64,000 nucleotides of DNA. It comes from Clostridiaceae bacterium (GTDB taxonomy: Bacteria > Bacillota > Clostridia > Lachnospirales > Lachnospiraceae). Position 1 is the first letter of the stretch, and each line of letters opens with the position of its first letter. The translations under genes and the position numbers were made by a program. The notes beneath the pieces are model-generated. The model saw only the letters and a list, made by a program, of their open reading frames with translations, searched no databases and was not told the DNA's origin. The stretch covers positions 134,062 to 198,061 of the forward strand of contig CABIXM010000002.1 of assembly GCA_902362725.1 (NCBI GenBank), written 5' to 3'. This document shows, in pieces, positions 23,974-33,421 of the stretch.

Positions 23974-25191
23974 TTATCCCTCCACACGAATGCGGTTCAG
24001 GATGGCGTCGGTCTTCGCGGCGCGCTCCGCATACTCTGCTTCGCTTAAGCTGACCGTCACAAATCCAAACTCGCCCTCAACCCCTGCATCTACCAGATCC
24101 ACCGGTCCGAACAGGGCCTTCATGGCCGCTGCATCCGCCTGGGCGTCGCCCTTCACGCGAACCAGAAAGCGTCTCTTGTCATCTTTGGTATCGCCCAGAA
24201 CCAGCTTCTCATCGCTCCAGTAAAAGCCCAGATTCTCGTTCAGGTTCTTGCATGCGTCTACCACATCGGCTGCCACAGCGCTGGCAGTCGGAAGCTTTCC
24301 GGCTCCGCTTCCATAGAACATGGAATCGCCCAGCATATTGCCTTCCACGAAAATGACATTGAATACGCCGTTTACATTGTAAAGCGGGTTCGCTGCGTCG
24401 ATGAGGAACGGCGCTACCATAGCGTAATATTTGCCGTCCGCCTCTTTTTTACTCATAGCCAGAAGCTTGATCACGCGTCCAAGCTTATCGGCATACTTGA
24501 TATCCTCAGCGGTTACTTTCGTGATGCCCTCGGTATAGATATCTTCAAAATCCACTCTCTGACCACTTACCAGGGAAGTCAGGATCGCGATTTTCCGGCA
24601 GGCGTCGTGGCCTTCCACATCCGCTTCCGGATTGCGCTCCGCATAGCCCTTCTCCTGGGCGTCCTTCAGGGCGTCATCAAAATTTGCTCCGCCGTAGGTC
24701 ATATTGGTCAGGATATAGTTGGTGGTTCCGTTCAGGATACCGCTGATTTCCACGATCTCGTCTGCGGTGAGACAGGTCTGAAGGGGACGGATAATCGGGA
24801 TGCCACCGCCTACGCTGGCCTCAAAGAGATAGTTCAGATTCTTATCCTTCGCGATCTGCAGAAGCTCCGCGCCGTGGGCCGCCACCAGAGCCTTATTGGA
24901 GGTGCATACGCTCTTTCCTGCCAGCAGACACCGCTTGGTAAAGGTATACGCAGGTTCCACGCCTCCCATAACCTCGACCACTACTTTTACCTCGGGATCA
25001 TTTACAATGGTCTCGAAATCGTGAACCAGAACGGATTCTACCGGATCGCCCGGGAAATCACGCAGATCCAGTACATATTTGACGCGAACCTCTTCGCCTA
25101 CACGCTTGTCGATGGATGCCTGGTTGGTGTTCAGGACCTCTACCACGCCTGAGCCTACGGTTCCGTAGCCCATAACTGCTATCTGAATCAT
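23974..25191 (-). CDS. hom: Homoserine dehydrogenase
   Basis: 405 residues: Rossmann NAD(P)-binding start IAVMGYGTVGSGV, catalytic region with the ISGILNGTTNYIL motif and GYAERNPEADVEGHDACRK, and a C-terminal ACT domain (about 320-405) for threonine inhibition. Converts aspartate semialdehyde to homoserine. Followed after six bases by the apgM-like gene. Confidence 0.95.
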   Translation of the reverse strand: MIQIAVMGYGTVGSGVVEVLNTNQASIDKRVGEEVRVKYVLDLRDFPGDPVESVLVHDFETIVNDPEVKVVVEVMGGVEPAYTFTKRCLLAGKSVCTSNKALVAAHGAELLQIAKDKNLNYLFEASVGGGIPIIRPLQTCLTADEIVEISGILNGTTNYILTNMTYGGANFDDALKDAQEKGYAERNPEADVEGHDACRKIAILTSLVSGQRVDFEDIYTEGITKVTAEDIKYADKLGRVIKLLAMSKKEADGKYYAMVAPFLIDAANPLYNVNGVFNVIFVEGNMLGDSMFYGSGAGKLPTASAVAADVVDACKNLNENLGFYWSDEKLVLGDTKDDKRRFLVRVKGDAQADAAAMKALFGPVDLVDAGVEGEFGFVTVSLSEAEYAERAAKTDAILNRIRVEG

Positions 25192-25230
25192 TTGTCTTTT
25201 GCTCCTTTTGTTAATCTTATTTGTGAACCT

Positions 25231-25674
25231 CTATTCACTTGCTAAGATCTTCAGATAATGGATGCCGGGCTGGCTCTCTATCTGATCGATCATGGACGAT
25301 ACATCCCCCGTGGTCGGCAGAATATCCACCGTCAGGGTCAGGGAGGCCACGCCGTTGATCGGAATGGTCTGATGAATCGTCAGCACATTGCCCTTATAAT
25401 CCGCAATGGTTTTTAAGACCAGGGACAGAAGTCCCGGCTCGTCGTCCATCTGCAATACAAAGGTGATGCTTTTTCCCTTGGAATTGTCATGGAAGGGAAA
25501 AATATCATCCTTATATTTATAGAAGGAGCTCCGACTGATACCCACCCGGTCTGTGGCCTCCTGCACGGTAATGGCCTTGGAAGAGTCCAGAAGACGCTTA
25601 GCCTCCACCACCTTCAGAAGCACCTCGGGGACTGCCTTCTGTGTGACTACAAAATACTTGCTTTTTTCTGACAT
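25231..25674 (-). CDS. ACT-domain regulatory protein (PheB/UPF0735-like)
   Basis: 147 residues: an N-terminal helix-turn-helix-like part (ITVQEATDRVGISRSSFYKYKDDIF) and a C-terminal ACT domain (about 70-145). Such proteins often head the hom-thr operon in Clostridia and may sense amino acids. It is the first gene of the operon, 39 bases before hom. Confidence 0.85.
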   Translation of the reverse strand: MSEKSKYFVVTQKAVPEVLLKVVEAKRLLDSSKAITVQEATDRVGISRSSFYKYKDDIFPFHDNSKGKSITFVLQMDDEPGLLSLVLKTIADYKGNVLTIHQTIPINGVASLTLTVDILPTTGDVSSMIDQIESQPGIHYLKILASE

Positions 25675-25737
25675 CTTTTCCCTCCATGTTCGTTATCCAG
25701 AAACACTTGTATGTCTGTCGTGGATTAAACTGTTAGA

Positions 25738-25766
25738 ATCGTATCACACAATACAAAAGATTGCAA
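25738..25766 (-). promoter_or_regulatory. Promoter of the ACT-hom-apgM-lysC operon
   Basis: Minus strand TTGCAA (25761-25766), 17-base spacer, TACGAT (25738-25743), about 65 bases before the ACT gene. No riboswitch or T-box was recognised in this short leader. Confidence 0.6.
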
Positions 25767-25772
25767 GTAAAA

Positions 25773-25806
25773 GGATGTAGAAAATTCTTACGAATTTCCT
25801 ACATCT
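25773..25806 (-). terminator. Terminator of prfB
   Basis: Long stem AGATGTAG...CTACATC with an inner GAAATTC/GAATTTT pairing and TTTTAC after it on the minus strand, 16 bases past the prfB stop. Confidence 0.75.
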
Positions 25807-25821
25807 GAAAATGCGCATATT

Positions 25822-26941
25822 CTATTCTTCTTCCGGTTTCACCGTAATCCATTTCAGATACGCATTGATAAACGGATCAATATTGCCGTCCAGCACCGCG
25901 TTCACATTGCTGATTTCCTGCCCGGTGCGGTGATCCTTCACCAGGGTATAGGGCTGCATTACATAAGAACGGATCTGGTTGCCCCAGCCGATGTCCTTGA
26001 CCTCGCCCCGGATACCGGAGAGCATCTCCTGATTCTTCTGCTGTTCCAGCAAGTACAGCTTGGCCTTCAGCATCTGCATGGCCTTATCCTTGTTCTGGAA
26101 CTGGGAACGCTCATTCTGGCACTGTACCACGATGCCCGTGGGCAGATGGGTGATACGGATGGCCGAAGAGGTCTTATTGATGTGCTGGCCGCCCGCGCCG
26201 CTGGAACGATACGTGTCGATACGTAAGTCCTCATCCCGAATCTCCACATTGATATCGCCCTCGATATCCGGCATGACGTCCAGGGATACAAAGGAGGTCT
26301 GCCGCTTGCCCTGGGCGTTAAACGGTGAGATACGCACCAGACGGTGGACGCCCTTCTCAGACTTCAAATAGCCGTAGGCATTCTCGCCGTTGACCTGGAA
26401 GGTGACCGACTTGATACCGGCCTCATCGCCGTCCAGATAGTCCAGTACCTCTACGGTAAAGCCATGGCGTTCCGCCCAGCGTGTATACATGCGGTACAGC
26501 ATACCCGCCCAATCGCAGCTCTCGGTGCCACCCGCGCCGGCGTTCAGCTTCAGAATCGCGTTGTTGCGGTCATATTCGCCGGACAGCAGGGTCTTGATGG
26601 TCATGGAATCCAGCTTCGCCGCGAAAGCCTCCAGCTCCGCCTGGACCTCCGGCACCAGATCCGGGTCATTTTCCTCATTGCCCATCTCGATCAGGGTCTC
26701 GATATCCTCATACTGCTGCTCTAAGGCGTGATAATCCTCTGCCTCATCCTTTAAGTTCTTCAGCTCCTTCATGCCCTCCTGGGACTTTTCGGGATCGTCC
26801 CAGTAGCCGGGAGCCTCCATCTCTCTCTCTAATTCTTCGATTCGCTTTGCCTTGTTAGCCAGGTCAAAGTGAATCCCTCAATTCTACTAATGGTCCCTGA
26901 TAGCCGTTCAGTGTATATTTAAACTGATCTAATTCTACCAT
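25822..26941 (-). CDS. prfB: Peptide chain release factor 2 with programmed +1 frameshift
   Basis: RF2 recognises UGA and UAA. The first 24 codons (MVELDQFKYTLNGYQG..., ATG at 26941) end at an in-frame TGA at 26864-26866, preceded by CTT and, a few bases upstream, an AGGG Shine-Dalgarno-like element. This is the autoregulatory frameshift site (CTT TGA C) of bacterial prfB. A +1 shift joins it to the long frame that runs to 25822 and contains the GAGGQHINKT catalytic GGQ loop. RF2-specific tripeptide SPF is visible (RISPFNAQG). When RF2 is scarce the ribosome pauses at TGA and shifts. Confidence 0.93.
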
Positions 26942-27050
26942 TTTCCCACCTCTTTCTTTATACAATTCGCGTCTGTGCGCTATTTTTAAGTATAGCAAAG
27001 GGCGTACACGGACGCAAGGGAAATGTGCGAAACAGCCCGAAAATAGCCCG

Positions 27051-27082
27051 AAAAAGGAGCCCCGCCGGACGGCAAAGCTCCC
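27051..27082 (-). terminator. Terminator after the first type III glutamine synthetase gene
   Basis: GGAGC (27056-27060) with GCTCC (27077-27081) and an inner GCCG/CGGC stem, with TTTTT on the minus strand. It lies 25 bases past the glnN stop. Confidence 0.75.
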
Positions 27083-27106
27083 TTTCTTTCCTATATTATG
27101 TACTTC

Positions 27107-29218
27107 TTATACCTCAAACATCAGGTCGCCGTAGGACGGCATCGGCCACATCTCTTTGTCAACGATCATCTCCAGAGCGTCAACCGGGGCACGAAGCTCG
27201 GCCATAGCCGGTACGATTTCCTCGTGGAAATAGTGTGCCAGTTCGGTTCCCTCCGGAACCTCCTCGGACTTCTTGTCAAGGTCCATCAGCTTCTGCAGGG
27301 CTACCTTGGTATCAGAAAGCAGGCCGCTCGTCTCAGCCAGAAGCTCGCTCTGTACGCTTGCCTCCGCGCCTGCCGCAGTTACGGAGTTCACGGTGTCTGC
27401 CAGAGACTTGGTGTACTTGATAACTGCCGGGATGATCTGCTTGCTTGCGATATCGATCATGGCCTTGGCCTCGATGTTAATCGCCTTGGCGTAGGTCTCA
27501 TACTGAATCTCCGCACGGGATTCCAGCTCAGCCTTGGTGAATACGTGGAACTTCTCAAACAGACCGATGGCCTTGTCGGTGGTCAGGGCCGGGATAGCGT
27601 CTACCATAGACTTGATGTTCGGAAGTCCGCGGCGCTCTGCCTCCTCTACCCATGCGTCGGAGTAACCGTTTCCATTGAATACGATTCTCTGGTGCTCGGT
27701 CAGATATTTCTTAATCAGGTCATGAACCGCCAGATCAAAGTCTTCCGCCTTCTCCAGTACGTCGGATGCTTCCGCGAACGCCTCTGCCACGATGGTGTTC
27801 AGCACGATGTTCGGAGCCGCGATGGAATCCTTGGATCCTACCATACGGAACTCGAACTTGTTGCCGGTGAAGGCAAACGGTGAAGTACGATTACGGTCGG
27901 TGGCGTCCTTGGTCAGATCCGGCAGGGTCTTCACGCCGGTCTCCAGCTTTCCGCCCTTCAGGCTGTGTGTCGCCTCGCCGGTGCTGATGAGCTGCTCTAC
28001 CACGTCCTCCAGCTGCTCGCCCAGGAATACGGAGATGATAGCAGGCGGCGCCTCGTTTGCGCCCAGACGGTGATCGTTTCCGACATCTGCCGCGGACTCA
28101 CGGAGCAGGTCTACGTGTGTATCGACGGCTTTCAGGATGCAGGCCAGCACCAGCAGGAACTGAATATTCTCATGGGGTGTGGTGCCCGGATCCAGCAGGT
28201 TGATGCCGTCGTCTGTGGTGATAGACCAGTTGTTATGCTTACCGGAACCATTCACGCCTGCGAAGGGCTTCTCATGAAGCAGGCACTGCAGTCCGTGACG
28301 GCAGGCCACCATTTTCAGGGTCTTCATAACGATCTGGTTGTGGTCTACGGCCACATTGCACTCGGCGTAAATTGGTGCCAGCTCATGCTGCGCCGGAGCT
28401 ACCTCATTGTGCTGGGTCTTGGCTGTGACACCCAGCTTCCACAGCTCCTCGTTGACCTCCTTCATGAAGGCTGCGATACGCTGACGGATATTTCCGAAGT
28501 AATGGTCATCAAGCTCCTGTCCCTTGGGAGGCATGGCTCCGAACAGGGTACGGCCAGTGTAAATCAGGTCTTTTCTCTGCAGATATTTTGCCTTGTCTAC
28601 CAGGAAGTACTCCTGCTCCGGTCCTACAGACGGGGTCACTCTCCTGGATGTGGTATTTCCGAAGAGACGCAGCAGTCTCAGCGCTTCTGTATTGATGGCT
28701 TCCATGGAACGTAAGAGCGGCGTCTTCTGGTCAAGCGCTTCGCCTGTATAGGAACAGAACGCGGTCGGAATACAAAGGGTTGCGCCTGCTGCATCCTGTC
28801 TTACAAATGCGGGAGAGGTGCAGTCCCATGCAGTATAGCCTCTCGCCTCGAAGGTTGCGCGAAGTCCGCCTGACGGGAAGGAAGATGCGTCCGGCTCGCC
28901 CTTGATCAGCTCTTTGCCGGAAAAACTCATCAGCACCTTGCCGTTCTTATCCGGAGCGCTGATAAAGGAATCATGCTTCTCAGCGGTCACGCCGGTCAGC
29001 GGCTGGAACCAGTGGGTGTAATGGGTAGCGCCCTTCTCGATGGCCCATTCCTTCATCTCATGGGCAATGACGTCGGCTGTGGCCAGGTCAAGCTCCTTGC
29101 CCTCCTCGATGGTCTTTTTCAGCTCCTTATACACCTTCTTCGGCAGACGCTCCTGCATCACTGCGTCGTTGAATACGTTGGAACCAAAGATTTCAGCTAC
29201 ATTCGTAAATTCACTCAT
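27107..29218 (-). CDS. glnN: Glutamine synthetase type III (copy 1)
   Basis: 703 residues, the usual length of GSIII enzymes (about 700-730), which make glutamine from glutamate, ammonia and ATP as large double-ring oligomers. Visible motifs: [49 protein letters not shown] and [19 protein letters not shown] at 29218 with AGGTGGAG upstream is preferred over a GTG four codons earlier. A terminator-like hairpin stands only 44 bases upstream of this start, so expression probably depends on read-through. A close paralogue lies directly upstream. Confidence 0.95.
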   Translation of the reverse strand: MSEFTNVAEIFGSNVFNDAVMQERLPKKVYKELKKTIEEGKELDLATADVIAHEMKEWAIEKGATHYTHWFQPLTGVTAEKHDSFISAPDKNGKVLMSFSGKELIKGEPDASSFPSGGLRATFEARGYTAWDCTSPAFVRQDAAGATLCIPTAFCSYTGEALDQKTPLLRSMEAINTEALRLLRLFGNTTSRRVTPSVGPEQEYFLVDKAKYLQRKDLIYTGRTLFGAMPPKGQELDDHYFGNIRQRIAAFMKEVNEELWKLGVTAKTQHNEVAPAQHELAPIYAECNVAVDHNQIVMKTLKMVACRHGLQCLLHEKPFAGVNGSGKHNNWSITTDDGINLLDPGTTPHENIQFLLVLACILKAVDTHVDLLRESAADVGNDHRLGANEAPPAIISVFLGEQLEDVVEQLISTGEATHSLKGGKLETGVKTLPDLTKDATDRNRTSPFAFTGNKFEFRMVGSKDSIAAPNIVLNTIVAEAFAEASDVLEKAEDFDLAVHDLIKKYLTEHQRIVFNGNGYSDAWVEEAERRGLPNIKSMVDAIPALTTDKAIGLFEKFHVFTKAELESRAEIQYETYAKAINIEAKAMIDIASKQIIPAVIKYTKSLADTVNSVTAAGAEASVQSELLAETSGLLSDTKVALQKLMDLDKKSEEVPEGTELAHYFHEEIVPAMAELRAPVDALEMIVDKEMWPMPSYGDLMFEV

Positions 29219-29261
29219 AATAGACTCCACCTTTCTGCTTGTAATAGAATCCGATCAAAAA

Positions 29262-29291
29262 AGGGCGTTCCGGCTATAACCGGAACGCCCT
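29262..29291 (-). promoter_or_regulatory. Attenuator-like hairpin in the leader of glnN copy 1
   Basis: A 12-bp perfect stem (AGGGCGTTCCGG at 29262-29273 with its complement at 29280-29291) with a six-base loop and TTTTTT after it on the minus strand. It is a full intrinsic terminator, yet it stands just upstream of the glnN start with no room for a promoter after it. So it either ends a leader RNA conditionally (antitermination) or limits read-through from copy 2. Confidence 0.75.
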
Positions 29292-29434
29292 CGTTCACAT
29301 CGCTTTCAAATATGCTAATACCTTACACCGCTTTTTTTCAAAAATCAAGTGTAAAATCATAAAACTTTCATTTTTTTGCAATGTTACAGGTTTTTTTCAA
29401 TTTATTTTATTATTTTCTGTAAAATTGCATAATT

Positions 29435-31558
29435 CTATACTTCAAACAGCAGATCCCCATAAGACGGCATCGGCCACATATCCTTGGCTACCAGCATCTC
29501 CAGCTTGTCTACAGGCTGTCGGAGGGCTGCCATGGCGGGAACTACATTTTCCAGAATATAAACAGCTCTCTCCCGGCCTTCTGCCGTGGCTGCAGCCTGC
29601 TCGGTCACTTCCGTTAAAGCCTTCAGGGCTGCCTTCGTGGCGGCCAGCAGGGATGAGCAATCCTTTAAGAGCTCGATCTGCACGCTGATGTTGGCCTCGG
29701 CACAGGCAGAACGGATCTGGTTGATGGAGGTCGCCAGGGCGGTGGTGTACTGGAGCACAGACGGAATGATATGCTTGCTGGCAATATCAATCATGGAACG
29801 TGCTTCAATGTTGATCGCCTTGGAATAAGCCTCGTACTGGATCTCCGCACGGGATTCCAGTTCCGCACGGGTGAAGACGCCAAACTTCTCAAAGAGCGCT
29901 ACGGTCTTCTCTTCCGTCAGCACCGGAATGGAGTCCACCATGGTCTTGATATTCGGAAGGCCACGGCGCTCTGCCTCTGCTACCCACTCGTCCGAGTAAC
30001 CATTTCCATTGAAGACGATGCGCTGATGCTCGGAAGCATACTGCTTAATCAGGTCGTGAACAGCCAGGTCAAAGTCTTCCGCCTTCTCCAGCACGTCGCA
30101 GGCGTCAGAAAATGCTTCAGCGGCAATGGTATTCAGCACCACGTTGGGCTCTGCCACAGAATCCCGGGAGCCCACCATACGGAACTCAAATTTATTTCCG
30201 GTAAAGGCGAAGGGAGATGTACGGTTCCGGTCGGTGGCGTCCTTGGCGAAATCCGGCAGGGTCCGCACACCGGTGTGCAGATGGCCGCCCTTCAGGCTAT
30301 GGGTCGCCTCGCCGGTGCTGATGAGCTGATACAACACATCCTCCAGCTGGTCGCCCAGATAAACAGAAATGATCGCGGGCGGCGCCTCGTTGGCGCCCAA
30401 ACGGTGATCATTGCCCACATCGGAAGCCGACTCCCGAAGCAGGGCCGCATGCTCGTCCACAGCCTTCAGGATACAGGTCAGCACCAGCAGGAACTGAATG
30501 TTCTCATGGGGCGTCTTGCCCGGCTCCAGCAGGTTGATGCCGTCGTCGGTGGTCAGGGACCAGTTATTGTGCTTACCGGAACCATTGACCCCGGCGAAGG
30601 GCTTCTCATGGAGCAGGCACTGCAAGCCGTGAAGATAAGCCACCTTCTTCAGCGTCTCCATAATCAACTGGTTGTGATCTACGGCCACATTGCACTCGGC
30701 GTAAATGGGAGCCAGCTCATGCTGTCCCGGAGCCACCTCGTTGTGCTGGGTCTTGGCCGACACGCCCAACTTCCACAGCTCCTTATTCACATCCTCCATG
30801 AAATCCGCGATCCGCTCCCGGATCACGCCGAAGTAGTGATCGTCCAGCTCCTGTCCCTTCGGCGGCATGGCGCCAAAGAGGGTCCGGCCCGTAAAAATCA
30901 GGTCCTTGCGTTTCAGATATTTTTCACGATCCACCAGGAAATACTCCTGCTCCACACCGACAGACGGTGTCACCCGATGGGAGGTGGTATTTCCAAACAG
31001 CCGGAGAAGCCGTAAGGACTGCCTGTTAATGGCCTCCATGGAACGAAGGAGCGGTGTCTTCTGGTCGAGCGCCTCGCCCTTATAAGAGCAAAATGCCGTC
31101 GGAATATACAGAATCGCTCTGGATCCATCCTCGTCCTTCTTTACAAATGCCGGAGACGTGCAGTCCCAGGCCGTATAGCCTCTCGCCTCGAAGGTGGCGC
31201 GTAAGCCTCCCGATGGGAAGGAAGACGCATCCGGCTCGCCCTTTACCAGTTCCTTACCGGAAAACTCCATCAGCACCTTGCCGTCCGCCTTCGGAGCGGA
31301 CAGAAACGCGTCGTGCTTCTCCGCCGTCGCGCCGGTCAGAGGCTGGAACCAGTGGGTATAATGGGTCGCGCCCTGCTCCAGAGCCCACTCCTTCATCTCA
31401 TGAGCCACCACATCAGCCACAGCCAGGTCCAGCTCCTTGCCCTCCCGGATAGTCTGCTTCAGCTCCTTATAGATCTTCTTCGGCAGACGCTCCTGCATCA
31501 CCGTATCATTAAACACATTTTCGCCGAAAATCTCGGAAATATTCGTCTTCCCTTCCAT
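29435..31558 (-). CDS. glnN: Glutamine synthetase type III (copy 2)
   Basis: 707 residues, closely similar to copy 1 over its full length (same [42 protein letters not shown] and [16 protein letters not shown] blocks); it diverges most in the last 100 residues. Good GGGAGAGG site. Tandem order suggests duplication, followed by separate regulation because a terminator hairpin lies between the copies. Role in ammonia assimilation. Confidence 0.95.
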   Translation of the reverse strand: MEGKTNISEIFGENVFNDTVMQERLPKKIYKELKQTIREGKELDLAVADVVAHEMKEWALEQGATHYTHWFQPLTGATAEKHDAFLSAPKADGKVLMEFSGKELVKGEPDASSFPSGGLRATFEARGYTAWDCTSPAFVKKDEDGSRAILYIPTAFCSYKGEALDQKTPLLRSMEAINRQSLRLLRLFGNTTSHRVTPSVGVEQEYFLVDREKYLKRKDLIFTGRTLFGAMPPKGQELDDHYFGVIRERIADFMEDVNKELWKLGVSAKTQHNEVAPGQHELAPIYAECNVAVDHNQLIMETLKKVAYLHGLQCLLHEKPFAGVNGSGKHNNWSLTTDDGINLLEPGKTPHENIQFLLVLTCILKAVDEHAALLRESASDVGNDHRLGANEAPPAIISVYLGDQLEDVLYQLISTGEATHSLKGGHLHTGVRTLPDFAKDATDRNRTSPFAFTGNKFEFRMVGSRDSVAEPNVVLNTIAAEAFSDACDVLEKAEDFDLAVHDLIKQYASEHQRIVFNGNGYSDEWVAEAERRGLPNIKTMVDSIPVLTEEKTVALFEKFGVFTRAELESRAEIQYEAYSKAINIEARSMIDIASKHIIPSVLQYTTALATSINQIRSACAEANISVQIELLKDCSSLLAATKAALKALTEVTEQAAATAEGRERAVYILENVVPAMAALRQPVDKLEMLVAKDMWPMPSYGDLLFEV

Positions 31559-31716
31559 AGTCCTCTCCCTGTATTCTTTTTGTCATCTGTTACTATATTT
31601 CACAAAAATTTCTTTGCCTATTACTTTAACACGATTTTTTTCTGCTGTCGATATAAAATACCCTCGTTTTTTATTATTTCTGCTACTATCCGTTTATCAC
31701 TCTATGAAGTAAATCC

Positions 31717-31910
31717 CTGCAAGAATAGCCTGGGTCCCCCTTGGGAACGTTAGCGAATTTTGCGTAGGGACGAGCAGGCTGGCAGCATCTGAAGGAGGCA
31801 CTGTCTGAGGGCCTTTAGGCCCGAGTTTGCCGGTCAGATGCGTATAAGCCGCCTGCGAGGAGTAGCAAAATCCGCGTTGTTCCCAAGGGGGACCCAGGCT
31901 ATTCTTGCAG
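31717..31910. repeat. 194-bp palindromic element with 32-bp perfect terminal inverted repeats
   Basis: Bases 31717-31748 are the exact reverse complement of 31879-31910 (ends CTGCAAGAATAGCC...). The interior also folds: GCG-ATTTTGC with GCAAAAT-CGC, GGCAGCATCTGA with TCAGATGC..GCC, GCAGGC with GCCTGC, and a small GGGCC/GGCCC hairpin. It could be a MITE-like element or a long structured RNA. No flanking target duplication is obvious and no credible gene is inside. It fills most of the gap between the lipid kinase and glnN copy 2. Confidence 0.8.
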
Positions 31911-31925
31911 TTCACTATTTAAATC

Positions 31926-32867
31926 CTAATAACCTTCTTCCTCTTCCTCCACCAGAGTATCCCGCACTTCCTCGGGCATGCGGATCTCCACCGCCCTCTG
32001 GTTATTCGTGATCTCCACGTGGGTATGCTCTCCGCCAAACTCGCCGTCCAGCGTCCAGGGCACCGGCTCCTCGGATTCGATGACCACCCGTGAGCTCCGG
32101 AAGGAGTACATATACTTGGTATCAATCTGCTCGATCAGAAGCGCCGCCAGAATCTCCTGCAGCTCCATGGGGTTCTTCGGACGCGTGATGAACGTCATTT
32201 CAAAGACGCCGTCGTCGAAAATCACATTTTTCCCGACGATACTCTTAAAGCCGCCCACCGACTTGGAATTGGTAATCATGCCAAAGAGGAAATCCCCCTC
32301 GAAGCTTGCCTCGTCGCTGGTGACCTTAAGCTGATAGGACTTTACGTTCATGAGCTGCTTCATGCCCTCCAGCACGTAAGCCATGTGGCCCAGCACGTTC
32401 TTCACTTCCTGCTTGGTGGTATAGGATACGTCGGTGAAGATACCAAAGGCCGCCACATAGATAAAATTGCGTTCGTTTAAGGAGCCCACGTCGATGGCAT
32501 AATTGACGCCCCGCACGGCGATCTCCGCCGCTCGATCCATATTATTGGGAATCTGTAAGGATCTGGCAAAATCATTACAGGAACCCGCCGGGATATAGCC
32601 CACCGGAATCTTATGCTTCCTGTACATCATACCGGTCATAACCTCATCGAGAGTTCCGTCGCCGCCGCTGCAGACCACCAGGTCGTAATCATCCGGCAGA
32701 TTCCGGATCTGCTCGATGGCGTCCTGGGGCGCCCGGGTCGGGTAAATGGTAATCGCGTAACCAGCGTCGGACATGGCCTGGATGATACCGTACAGCTTTC
32801 CTTTGATATTCTCTTTTCCCGCATGGGGATTATAGATAAAAAACAGTTTCTTCTCTAAATGCAGCAT
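31926..32867 (-). CDS. Diacylglycerol/lipid kinase (DagK/YegS family)
   Basis: 313 residues with IYNPHAGK at the N-terminus, the nucleotide-binding CSGGDGTLDEV near residue 65-75, and YIPAGSCNDFAR, all diagnostic of the DAGK catalytic family. It phosphorylates a diacylglycerol-type lipid at the membrane to recycle it into phospholipid synthesis. Followed on the minus strand by the palindromic element. The exact lipid substrate is not certain. Confidence 0.9.
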   Translation of the reverse strand: MLHLEKKLFFIYNPHAGKENIKGKLYGIIQAMSDAGYAITIYPTRAPQDAIEQIRNLPDDYDLVVCSGGDGTLDEVMTGMMYRKHKIPVGYIPAGSCNDFARSLQIPNNMDRAAEIAVRGVNYAIDVGSLNERNFIYVAAFGIFTDVSYTTKQEVKNVLGHMAYVLEGMKQLMNVKSYQLKVTSDEASFEGDFLFGMITNSKSVGGFKSIVGKNVIFDDGVFEMTFITRPKNPMELQEILAALLIEQIDTKYMYSFRSSRVVIESEEPVPWTLDGEFGGEHTHVEITNNQRAVEIRMPEEVRDTLVEEEEEGY

Positions 32868-32905
32868 AAAAACTCACCTCATTAAAAGCAATCACACCAC
32901 AAATG

Positions 32906-33415
32906 TTAAGCAAAGATACCGCCGATGACGGTATAGGACAGCACCGTCATAATGAAGGACGCCAGCAGAATACCTAAGCATACCGCCGGAAATGCCTTCT
33001 TAAACTTGATGCCAAGCAGCGCCGCAATCAGGGAACCGGTCCAGGCACCGGTGCCCGGAAGTGGGATACCTACGAACAGCAGCAGGCCCCAGAACTCGTA
33101 TTTCTCGATCTGTTCCTTCTTGTTCATGGCCCGGTTTTCCATCTTTTCCACAAAGGGCTTCAGATGCTTCGTACCCTTCAGCCAAGTAAAAATCTTCGTA
33201 ATAAAAAGCAGAATAAACGGCACCGGAATCAGATTGCCGATGATGCAGATGGGGATCGCGCGCCACATGGGCACGTTCAGAAAGGCCGGCCCGGCTGCCA
33301 GAAGGCCGCCGCGGAGCTCCAGAATCGGGATCATCGAAATGATGAAAATAATCAGTTCCTTTGCCGCAGATCCTCCCAGATTCTGCACAAACCATTGTAC
33401 CAGTGTCTCTGTCAT
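32906..33415 (-). CDS. Small multidrug export family membrane protein
   Basis: 169 residues, four or so membrane segments, with the PF06695-like pattern ISMIPILELRGGLLAAGP and FVGIPLPGTGAWTGSLIAALLG. The family name comes from an early resistance observation; actual substrate unknown. It sits between hisC and the lipid kinase gene with short gaps. Confidence 0.8.
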   Translation of the reverse strand: MTETLVQWFVQNLGGSAAKELIIFIISMIPILELRGGLLAAGPAFLNVPMWRAIPICIIGNLIPVPFILLFITKIFTWLKGTKHLKPFVEKMENRAMNKKEQIEKYEFWGLLLFVGIPLPGTGAWTGSLIAALLGIKFKKAFPAVCLGILLASFIMTVLSYTVIGGIFA

Positions 33416-33421
33416 AATAAA

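Noticed and set aside
31697..31915. Minus-strand frame inside the palindromic element
   Set aside because: Its sequence simply follows the inverted repeat, with no start signal or family likeness.
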